From Amycolatopsis sp. QT-25 (GTDB lineage: Bacteria; Actinomycetota; Actinomycetes; Mycobacteriales; Pseudonocardiaceae), in assembly GCF_029369745.1 (NCBI RefSeq), contig NZ_CP120210.1, forward strand, positions 6,324,001 through 6,388,000: 64,000 nt of DNA, written 5' to 3'. A program made the translations under genes and the position numbers. Positions 58,105-64,000 of this stretch are shown piece after piece. Every line of letters starts with the position of its first letter. The stretch's first letter is position 1. Under the pieces are notes generated by a model. The model did not search any database and had not been told where the DNA came from. It saw only the letters and a list, made by a program, of their open reading frames with translations.

Positions 58105-58680
58105 ATGGGGACCGCCTTGATCGTGGTCGATGTGCAGAACGACTTCTGCGAAGGCGGGTCGCTCGGCCTGCCGGGTGGCGCCGCCGCCGCCGAAGCGATC
58201 TCCAAGCAAGCCGCGGAAGGTGGCTACACGCACGTCGTCGCCACCCGCGATTACCACATCGATCCGGGTGACCACTTCAGCGAGACGCCGGACTTCAAGG
58301 ACAGCTGGCCGCGTCACTGCGTCGCCGGCACCTCCGGCGCGTCGTTCCACCCCGCGCTCGACGTGGTCCCGATCAGCGAGGTCTTCTCCAAGGGTGAGTA
58401 CACCGCCGCGTACTCCGGCTTCGAGGGAAACGCGCGCGACGGCAAGACGCTCGACGCGTGGCTGAAGGAGCACGACGTCACCGAGGTCGACGTCGTCGGC
58501 ATCGCGACCGACTTCTGTGTCCGCGCGACGGCGCTCGACGCGGTGAAGGCGGGCTTCAAGGTGCGGGTGCTGCTGGACCTCACGGTCGGTGGCTCGCAGC
58601 CGACCGTCGACGCCACGCTCGAGGACTTCGACGAGGCGGGCGTGACCTACACCGGGAAGGCGTCGGTTCCGGCCGCATGA
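58105..58680 (+). CDS. pncA: Nicotinamidase
   Basis: 191 residues with an isochorismatase-like fold: Asp9 in VVDVQNDF, Lys96 in SKGEYT and Cys138 in IATDFCVRATALDAV form the triad. Asp49, His51 and His57 are the metal ligands. It hydrolyses nicotinamide to nicotinate, which the neighbouring PncB uses; such enzymes also activate pyrazinamide. It begins 20 bases after pncB behind CAGGAGC. Confidence 0.94.
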   Translation: MGTALIVVDVQNDFCEGGSLGLPGGAAAAEAISKQAAEGGYTHVVATRDYHIDPGDHFSETPDFKDSWPRHCVAGTSGASFHPALDVVPISEVFSKGEYTAAYSGFEGNARDGKTLDAWLKEHDVTEVDVVGIATDFCVRATALDAVKAGFKVRVLLDLTVGGSQPTVDATLEDFDEAGVTYTGKASVPAA

Positions 58681-59330
58681 TCCAGCACGACCTCCAGGAC
58701 ACCCTGATCGAAAACCGGCTCGTCGCGATCCTGCGGGCCCCGGACGCGAGCCGGTTCGCCGACGCCGCCACGGTGCTGCACGCCGCCGGGGTGCGGGTGC
58801 TCGAAGCGGCGTTGACCACGCCGGGTGCCACCGACGCCATCACGACCATCCGCAAGACGCTCGGCGACGACGCGCACGTCGGCGCCGGGAGTGTGCGCGA
58901 GGTGTCCGATGTGGACGTCTCGGCGGACGCGGGCGCGACCTTCCTGGTCACCCCCACGGTGAACCCGCTGGTCATGGAACGCGCGCACGAACGCGGGCTG
59001 CCGGTCGTCTGCGGTGCGCTGACGCCGACCGAGATCGACCAGGCGTGGCGCCTCGGCGCGGCGGCGGTGAAGGTGTTCCCGATCGCCGCCGTCGGCGGGC
59101 TCGCCTACCTGCGGGCGATCCGGGCGCCGATGCCGGACATCCCGCTGGTACCGACCGGCGGCGTCCATCTCGCCGACGTCGGCAAGTACCTCGAGGCGGG
59201 TTCGATCGCCGTCGCCGCCGCGACGCCGCTTCTGGGCGACGCGCTCACCTCCGGTGGTTCACTGACGGACCTCGCGACCAGGGCGAGCGACTTCGTCGCC
59301 GCGGCCGCGAAGTACGTCTCGCGCCCCTGA
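58677..59330 (+). CDS. eda: KDPG/KHG aldolase
   Basis: 217 residues: NRLVAILRAPDASRFADAAT, ALTTPGATDAITTI, GAGSVREVSDVDVSADAGAT, FLVTPTVNPLVMERAHERGL and AVKVFPIAAVGGLAYLRAIR with the Schiff-base lysine. VPTGGVHLADVGKYLEAGSI follows. The expected reaction is cleavage of 2-keto-3-deoxy-6-phosphogluconate to pyruvate and glyceraldehyde phosphate. The conserved glutamate near the N-terminus is weak, so activity on another 2-keto sugar acid is possible. ATGA overlap with pncA. Confidence 0.85.
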   Translation: MIQHDLQDTLIENRLVAILRAPDASRFADAATVLHAAGVRVLEAALTTPGATDAITTIRKTLGDDAHVGAGSVREVSDVDVSADAGATFLVTPTVNPLVMERAHERGLPVVCGALTPTEIDQAWRLGAAAVKVFPIAAVGGLAYLRAIRAPMPDIPLVPTGGVHLADVGKYLEAGSIAVAAATPLLGDALTSGGSLTDLATRASDFVAAAAKYVSRP

Positions 59331-59332
59331 CC

Positions 59333-59397
59333 CCTCCCGCAATTCGTCACCTGCTTGCGCTTTCGACCTCCGCAAGCAGGTGACGAATTGCGGGAGG
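59333..59397. terminator. Family B hairpin, 27-bp perfect arms, between convergent genes
   Basis: Arms 59333-59359 and 59371-59397 (CCTCCCGCAATTCGTCACCT and on) are perfectly complementary with an 11-base loop. It fills the whole gap between the aldolase stop and the stop codon of the convergent secreted-protein gene. Confidence 0.8.
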
Positions 59398-60057
59398 TCA
59401 GTGCTTCTTGCCGTACGGGTCGCAGCGCGCGGTCCCGAGGTAGATGTCGCCCTTCGCCGGTCCGCCCTGCGGGAACAGCCTGATGTGCAGCATGTGCGTC
59501 ACGAGGCTCCCGTCGGCGGGCGCCGGGGTGACGGTCTCGTTGACCGTCAGCGACGCCAGCGCCGTCCCGCCCTTGCCGCCGGCGATGTTCACCCGGTGGT
59601 TCTGCGGGATGCTCTCCGGCAGCGTGAACCCGGAGACGTCGCCGAACTCGATGTAACCGAGGCTGCCGTCCTTGGTGGTGCTGCACTTCGCCAGGTACGT
59701 GCGGACCTTGATCACCGGGCCGCCGAACCGTTCGAGCAGGGTGGTCTCGAACCGCTGTCCGGACGCCTCGGCGACGGCGACCGCGCCGGTCCGGCCGCAG
59801 TTCGAGCCGCCACCGCCGAACCGGGCGAAGTCACCGGTGGTGCCGCCCCGCGTCTTCGCGGTCAAGGGGCCGTCGACGTCGCACGCCGCGAGATCGCCGG
59901 TGACGACGTGCTCGTTCCCGATCTCCACGTCGAGCGAACCCACCGAAGCGGACGCCGTCGCGGACGCGGGCTCAGCCGACGCGATCGCCGGTCCTCCCGT
60001 CGCCAGCGCTCCGGTCAGCATCGTCACCGACAACAGCCTCGAAACGGGTTTCTTCAT
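59398..60057 (-). CDS. Secreted 'choice-of-anchor P'-like protein
   Basis: 219 residues. Signal peptide KKPVSRLLSVTMLTGALATG ending near ASA-EPA. The mature beta-rich protein shows LDVEIGNEHVVTGDLAACDV, GGSNCGRTGAVAVAEASGQR, VIKVRTYLAKCSTTKDGSLG, LTVNETVTPAPADGSLVTHM and LHIRLFPQGGPAKGDIYLGT. The paired cysteines and THMLHI-type strand resemble actinobacterial choice-of-anchor P proteins. No enzymatic motif. The start is ATG 60057. Confidence 0.72.
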   Translation of the reverse strand: MKKPVSRLLSVTMLTGALATGGPAIASAEPASATASASVGSLDVEIGNEHVVTGDLAACDVDGPLTAKTRGGTTGDFARFGGGGSNCGRTGAVAVAEASGQRFETTLLERFGGPVIKVRTYLAKCSTTKDGSLGYIEFGDVSGFTLPESIPQNHRVNIAGGKGGTALASLTVNETVTPAPADGSLVTHMLHIRLFPQGGPAKGDIYLGTARCDPYGKKH

Positions 60058-60159
60058 AGCCGGCAGCCTCCACCAACCGCCTGGACCGCGCAGGGCCATG
60101 CCACCCGGTCGAGTGGATCGTGAGGTGGCCGACATTCGGACCGCGGCCCGCCGTCTGGC

Positions 60160-60175
60160 GTTAACCTCGGTTCAC
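60160..60175. promoter_or_regulatory. Candidate biotin-regulator operator upstream of bioY
   Basis: GTTAACC-TC-GGTTCAC, a 7-2-7 inverted repeat with one mismatch, 26-41 bases before the bioY start. Actinobacterial biotin genes are controlled by the TetR-type BioQ at similar palindromes; the match is inferred from symmetry and position only. Confidence 0.5.
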
Positions 60176-60200
60176 ATTCGTGTACTCATAGGAGGTCTGA

Positions 60201-60791
60201 GTGTCTTCGCTGTCCGTGGCCGGCTCCCGTCCGGTCCTCGCCGACCTCGTTCCCGGCGCCCTCGTCCGCGACACGATCCTCGTCGCCGGTGGTGCCGCCC
60301 TGACCGGCGCGGCCGCGCAGATCCTGATCCCGGTGCCCGGCTCGCCGGTGCCGATGACCGGCCAGACGTTCGCCGCCCTGCTGGTCGGCGCCGCGCTCGG
60401 CTGGAAGCGCGGCGCGCTGTCGATGGCGCTGTACCTGGCCGTCGGCGCGGCCGGCTTCGGCTGGTTCCAGAACGGTTCTTCGGGCTTGTTCGGCGCCAGC
60501 GCCGGCTACATCGTCGGATTCGTCTTCGCCGGCGCCCTGGTCGGCGCGCTCGCCGGCCGCGGCGGTGACCGTACGCCGCTGCGCATGGCGGGGACGATGG
60601 TGCTGGGCAACCTCGTCATCTACTCCTTCGGCGTGCCGTGGCTGGCGGCCTCGCTGGGCGTCAGCCTGTCCACCGCGCTGGCGAAGGGCGTCGTCCCGTT
60701 CCTGATCGGGGACGCGCTGAAGATCGCCGTCGCGGCGGCGCTGCTTCCGGGCACCTGGGCGCTGGTCTCTCGCTTCCGCAAGGAGTCGTGA
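60201..60791 (+). CDS. bioY: BioY biotin transporter S-component
   Basis: 196 residues from GTG 60201 behind AGGAGG. Six helices: LIPVPGSPVPMTGQTFAALL is the BioY signature loop, then GAALGWKRGALSMALYLAVG, SSGLFGASAGYIVGFVFAGA and GDALKIAVAAALLPGTWALV. It binds biotin in the membrane and works with an ECF ATPase module, or alone at low capacity. No bioMN genes are next to it, so a shared ECF module elsewhere is expected. Confidence 0.93.
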   Translation: MSSLSVAGSRPVLADLVPGALVRDTILVAGGAALTGAAAQILIPVPGSPVPMTGQTFAALLVGAALGWKRGALSMALYLAVGAAGFGWFQNGSSGLFGASAGYIVGFVFAGALVGALAGRGGDRTPLRMAGTMVLGNLVIYSFGVPWLAASLGVSLSTALAKGVVPFLIGDALKIAVAAALLPGTWALVSRFRKES

Positions 60792-60817
60792 GCGGTCCTT
60801 TCATCGCTGCAGGAGCC

Positions 60818-60870
60818 GCAATGAAGGGGCCTTTCATCGCAAAATTCGCGATGAAAGGCCCCTTCATTGC
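60818..60870. terminator. Family A hairpin (AAATTT subtype) after bioY
   Basis: Arms 60818-60840 and 60848-60870 (GCAATGAAGGGGCCTTTCAT plus CGC) pair perfectly around seven bases. A partial third repeat (CCTTTCATCGC) lies at 60798-60808. It sits between bioY and the helicase gene. Confidence 0.78.
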
Positions 60871-60916
60871 ACGGGGCGGACGATCTTGACGGTGCCCCCG
60901 GCTATCGTCTTGTCCC

Positions 60917-62974
60917 GTGCCTTCCCGTGCTGACTTCCCCGGTGTCCTCGAACTCCTGACCCACGCGGTCGAGTCCGTGGGCGGTGCCGAGCGCGAGGGC
61001 CAGGTGAAGATGGCGGACGCCGTCGGCCACGCCATCCGCACCGGCGAGCACCTGGCCGTCCAGGCGGGCACGGGCACCGGGAAGTCGTTGGCGTACCTCG
61101 TTCCCGCGATCCGGCACGCGGTCGAGAAGGAGGCGACGGTCGTGGTCTCCACGGCCACCATCGCGCTGCAGCGCCAGCTGGTCGACAGGGATCTGCCCCG
61201 GCTGGCGAAAGCGCTGAAGAAGCCGCTCGGCCGCGAGCCCACCTTCGCGATCCTCAAGGGCCGCCGTAACTACCTTTGTCTCCACCGGCTCGATTCCGGC
61301 GCCCCGGACGAGCCGGATGACCAGCAGCTGTTCGATCCGTTCGCCGTGTCCAGGCTCGGCAAGGAGGTCACCCGGCTGCGGGAATGGTCGTCCGACACCG
61401 AAACCGGTGATCGCGACGAGCTGGTCCCCGGCGTCTCGGACCAGGCGTGGCGCCAGGTGTCCGTCACCGCCAAGGAATGCCTGGGCGCCTCACGCTGCCC
61501 CATCGGCACGGACTGCTTCGCCGAGCGGTCCCGCGCCGAAGCAGGCAAGGCCGATGTCGTGGTCACCAACCACGCGCTGCTGGCGATCGACGCGCTGCAG
61601 GGCTACCAGGTGCTCCCCGAACACGACCTCGTGATCATCGACGAGGCACACGACCTCGTGGACCGCGTGACCTCCGTGGCGACCGGCGAGCTGACCAGCG
61701 GCATGGTCTCCGCCGCCGCCCGGCGCTGCGGGAAGCTGGTCGACGACGAGGTGGCCGACCAGTTGCTGGAGGCGAGCGACGGGCTGGCCCTGATCCTCGA
61801 CGACCTGCCGTCGGGTCGCCTGGACTCGCTGCCACAGGCACTCACCGGCGCGATCCCCGCGGTCCGCGACGCCACGCACCGCTGCCTCACCGCGCTCGGC
61901 AAGGACCGGAAGGAAGACGTCGACGAGGCCACGGCCCGCAAACTGGCGCGGTCGCTGCTCGAAGAGGTCCACGACACCGCGGTCCGGCTGCTCGAGGCCT
62001 TCGACGACGACAAGGCACACCAGCGTGACGTCGTCTGGCTGACCGGGGACCGCTTCTCCACGAACCCGCGTCCGCCCGCGTTGAAGGTCGCACCGCTGGG
62101 TGTCGCCGGCCTGCTGCGGGAACGGGTGTTCAACCAGCACACCACCGTTCTCACGTCGGCGACGCTGACCCTGGGCGGCACGTTCGACACCATGGCCCGG
62201 CAGTGGGGGCTTCCGCCCGGCGGCGCGAGGGTCGAGAAGGCACCTGGCGCGGCGACGGACAAGGCCGCTCCCGCCGACAGCGACGACGCCGAGGGCCCGA
62301 AGTGGACCGGCCTCGACGTCGGCTCCCCGTTCGACCACAAACGCAACGGCATCCTCTATCTGGCCAAGCACCTTCCGCCGCCGGGGCGGGACGGATTGCA
62401 GCCCTCGACCATGGACGAGCTCGCCGAGCTGATCGAGGCCGCGGGTGGGCGCACGCTCGGCCTGTTCTCCTCGATGCGCGCGGCGAAGCAGGCCACCGAG
62501 GAGATGCGGGAGCGGCTCGACCTGCCGATCCTCTGTCAGGGCGACGATTCCACCGGTCTGCTGGTGCAGAAGTTCTCCGAGGACGCGCGCACCTGCCTGT
62601 TCGGCACGCTGTCGCTGTGGCAGGGCGTCGACGTGCCCGGTCCGTCGCTCCAGCTCGTGGTGGTCGACAGGATCCCGTTCCCCCGCCCGGACGACCCGGT
62701 CTCGTCGGCGCGGCAGCGGGCCGTGGAAGCCAGGGGCGGCAACGGTTTCCTCACCGTCGCGGCCACGCACGCCGCGCTGCTGCTCGCCCAGGGCACCGGG
62801 CGGCTGCACCGGTCGGTCACCGATCGCGGCGTCGTGGCGATCCTGGACTCGCGGCTGGCCACCGCCCGCTACGGCGGATTCCTGCGTGCCTCGCTGCCGC
62901 CGTTCTGGCCGACCATGGATCCGAAGGTCGCCCGCGACGCGCTGCGCCGCCTCGACGCCGCCGCCCCGGCTTGA
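60917..62974 (+). CDS. DinG-family ATP-dependent DNA helicase
   Basis: 685 residues. Walker A QAGTGTGKSLAYLVPAIRHA and motif Ia VVSTATIALQRQL. Four iron-sulfur cysteines sit in NYLCLHRLDS and KECLGASRCPIGTDCFAE. The DEAH box is VIIDEAHDLVDRV. Motifs IV-VI appear in LGLFSSMRAAKQATEEMRER, LFGTLSLWQGVDVPGPSLQL and LLLAQGTGRLHRSVTDRGVV. An XPD/DinG-type 5'-to-3' Fe-S helicase, acting on damaged forks, R-loops or G-quadruplexes. Monocistronic between two hairpins. Confidence 0.93.
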   Translation: MPSRADFPGVLELLTHAVESVGGAEREGQVKMADAVGHAIRTGEHLAVQAGTGTGKSLAYLVPAIRHAVEKEATVVVSTATIALQRQLVDRDLPRLAKALKKPLGREPTFAILKGRRNYLCLHRLDSGAPDEPDDQQLFDPFAVSRLGKEVTRLREWSSDTETGDRDELVPGVSDQAWRQVSVTAKECLGASRCPIGTDCFAERSRAEAGKADVVVTNHALLAIDALQGYQVLPEHDLVIIDEAHDLVDRVTSVATGELTSGMVSAAARRCGKLVDDEVADQLLEASDGLALILDDLPSGRLDSLPQALTGAIPAVRDATHRCLTALGKDRKEDVDEATARKLARSLLEEVHDTAVRLLEAFDDDKAHQRDVVWLTGDRFSTNPRPPALKVAPLGVAGLLRERVFNQHTTVLTSATLTLGGTFDTMARQWGLPPGGARVEKAPGAATDKAAPADSDDAEGPKWTGLDVGSPFDHKRNGILYLAKHLPPPGRDGLQPSTMDELAELIEAAGGRTLGLFSSMRAAKQATEEMRERLDLPILCQGDDSTGLLVQKFSEDARTCLFGTLSLWQGVDVPGPSLQLVVVDRIPFPRPDDPVSSARQRAVEARGGNGFLTVAATHAALLLAQGTGRLHRSVTDRGVVAILDSRLATARYGGFLRASLPPFWPTMDPKVARDALRRLDAAAPA

Positions 62975-63031
62975 GTGGCCTGGAACACGGCCGAGTACCG
63001 TTAACGGAACGCCGAAGACAGGGAGAACCGG

Positions 63032-63385
63032 TTGTCCCACGAGTCGCCCAACGCACAATCCCGGACCGTCAGCGTCGATGACACCGGAGTGCGGCGCCAG
63101 CTCGCGGACGGCAGCGAGGAAGCCGTCACGTGGTCCGAGCTGTCCGCGGTGGTGGTCAGAGTGATTCCTGAAGGCCCGTGGAAGGAAGACGTCTTCTTCA
63201 TGCTCGCGGGCGCCGACGGCAAGGGCACCGCGATCCCCAGCGGAGACCCGGCCGCCGACGCCCTGATCGAGCGGCTCCAGACGCTGCCCGGCTTCGACAA
63301 CGAGAAGTTCATCGAGGCCATGACCACCGACGCCGACGAGGCGTACGTGGTCTGGAGCGCCGAAGGCCACGCCGCCAAACACTGA
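63032..63385 (+). CDS. Conserved small protein of unknown function
   Basis: 117 residues from TTG 63032 behind GGGAGAA. SRTVSVDDTGVRRQLADGSE, EAVTWSELSAVVVRVIPEGP, WKEDVFFMLAGADGKGTAIP and LIERLQTLPGFDNEKFIEAM suggest a small alpha/beta fold similar to bacterial PH-like domains. I recognise the type as a common actinobacterial hypothetical but cannot name a function. Confidence 0.7.
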   Translation: MSHESPNAQSRTVSVDDTGVRRQLADGSEEAVTWSELSAVVVRVIPEGPWKEDVFFMLAGADGKGTAIPSGDPAADALIERLQTLPGFDNEKFIEAMTTDADEAYVVWSAEGHAAKH

Positions 63386-63397
63386 GCCCAAGTGCAA

Positions 63398-63440
63398 GGA
63401 AGGGCCTTTCATAGCAAATTTTGCAATGAAAGGCCCCTTC
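63398..63440. terminator. Family A hairpin (AAATTT subtype) between convergent genes
   Basis: About 18 pairs with three mismatches between 63398-63415 and 63423-63440. CCTTTCATAGC / GCAATGAAAGG and central AAATTTT are shared with 60818. A degraded copy of the same element. Confidence 0.65.
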
Positions 63441-63457
63441 ATCGCACGCGAGGGCGG

Positions 63458-63862
63458 CTACTCGACCGGGAAACTTTCCGTGACCGGGACGCCCTTCTTC
63501 AACGTCCGGCTCACCGTGCACAGCCGCTCGATGGCCCGGTCCACCGCCCCCGCGAGCGCCTCACGCTCCGAAGCGGGCAGCGAGGACACGTCGACGTCGA
63601 AAGCCACATGGACCGCGTCGAGCTCCGAAGCGCCTTCGCGCCTGTCCGCGGTCACGCCGACCCGGAACTTCGAGTCCTCCCCGATCCGGCGCGTGATGAG
63701 GTTCTCGGCGGTGACGGCCGAGCAGCCGGCCGCCGCGATCTGCAGCAGTTCGGCGGGTGAGAAGGCGCCCTCGGCGCCCTTGCGGCCGATCACGACCTCC
63801 GCGCCGCGTTCGTTGCGGCCGATGAAGCGGTGCTCGCCGGCACGCTGGACTTCCAAAGACAC
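63458..63862 (-). CDS. OsmC/Ohr-family peroxiredoxin
   Basis: 134 residues from GTG 63862. FSPAELLQIAAAGCSAVTAE holds the peroxidatic Cys47 and IERLCTVSRTLKKGVPV the resolving Cys115. It reduces organic hydroperoxides with dithiols; in this lineage mycothiol or lipoyl proteins are likely reductants. It follows the partial gene at the window edge by 10 bases and is probably in the same operon. Confidence 0.9.
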   Translation of the reverse strand: MSLEVQRAGEHRFIGRNERGAEVVIGRKGAEGAFSPAELLQIAAAGCSAVTAENLITRRIGEDSKFRVGVTADRREGASELDAVHVAFDVDVSSLPASEREALAGAVDRAIERLCTVSRTLKKGVPVTESFPVE

Positions 63863-63872
63863 GGTTTCCCTT

Positions 63873-64000
63873 TCAGAGTGGCGGCAACCGGGGGGCGATC
63901 TCGCCGGCGAGCCGTTCCGCGGCCGGGCACATCTCCGGCGGCTTCCTGACCTTGTCCGCGACGTAGATCTCCACCGTCTCGATCATGGCACGACCGTCGC
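63873..64000 (-). CDS. 3' end of an unidentified gene (5' end outside window)
   Basis: The minus-strand frame reads DGRAMIETVEIYVADKVRKP and PEMCPAAERLAGEIAPRLPP before TGA at 63875. Too short to assign. The methionine in the middle could in principle start a 37-residue peptide, but an extension upstream of the window edge is likelier. Confidence 0.5.
   Translation of the reverse strand, partial: DGRAMIETVEIYVADKVRKPPEMCPAAERLAGEIAPRLPPL

Overview
The window looks like a chromosomal stretch from a high-GC actinomycete of the Pseudonocardiaceae, most likely Amycolatopsis or a close relative. That is an inference from content, not from a database match. Supporting signs are about 70% GC with strong third-position bias, many GTG/TTG starts, a four-gene 'conservon' (sensor kinase, roadblock, DUF742, GTPase), the actinobacterial mec-cysO-cysM cysteine operon, a LytR-CpsA-Psr enzyme, ClpS followed by DUF2017, and mycothiol-type DinB/MDMPI proteins.

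Layout. 1-4.4 kb: end of a UvrA-like ABC protein, a membrane metallophosphoesterase, a decayed DUF998/hydrolase pair and a macrodomain protein. 4.8-10 kb: a coupled MFS/beta-propeller pair, a secreted multidomain phosphoesterase, a HAD phosphatase and a NUDIX hydrolase. 10-11.2 kb: two tandem DoxX genes. 11.4-15.3 kb: the conservon. 15.7-22 kb: a small membrane protein, kynureninase coupled to a TenA-like protein, an acyl-CoA synthetase, an MDMPI protein and an SDR. 22.3-32.5 kb: MFS transporter, membrane diguanylate cyclase, phospholipase A2-membrane fusion, LCP protein, XRE regulator, the stump of a flavin monooxygenase beside an intact TetR regulator, and small conserved proteins. 32.6-33.7 kb: an unusual tRNA-like gene and three very small genes. 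33.8-44.9 kb: ArsR-START/DHFR-like pair, methyltransferase, SDR remnant, class IV aminotransferase, DinB protein, dnaE, LysR, GH25 lysozyme, lipoprotein and Bcp peroxiredoxin.

44.9-47.6 kb is a lower-GC accessory island. It holds a wrecked acetyltransferase, an Imm1-type immunity gene, a DddA-like DNA cytosine deaminase toxin gene and the N-terminal stump of a serine recombinase. An inverted copy of a short dispersed repeat lies at each end. From 47.6 kb to the end the content is again housekeeping: rhomboid-murI-MBL-rph-rdgB, an arylamine N-acetyltransferase, an Asp/Glu racemase, mec-cysO-cysM, a P1 peptidase-DUF2017-clpS chain, pncB-pncA-aldolase, bioY, a DinG-type helicase and an OsmC protein.

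Three features stand out beyond the genes. Dispersed families of long near-perfect hairpins sit at gene ends, mostly between convergent genes. A separate motif of about 22 bp recurs just 3' of stop codons. Several genes carry clean internal deletions, truncations or a nonsense codon, so recent gene decay is common here. The most unusual single items are the deaminase toxin whose expected zinc-ligand histidine is aspartate, and a tRNA-Leu(UAG)-type gene with a short class I variable loop.
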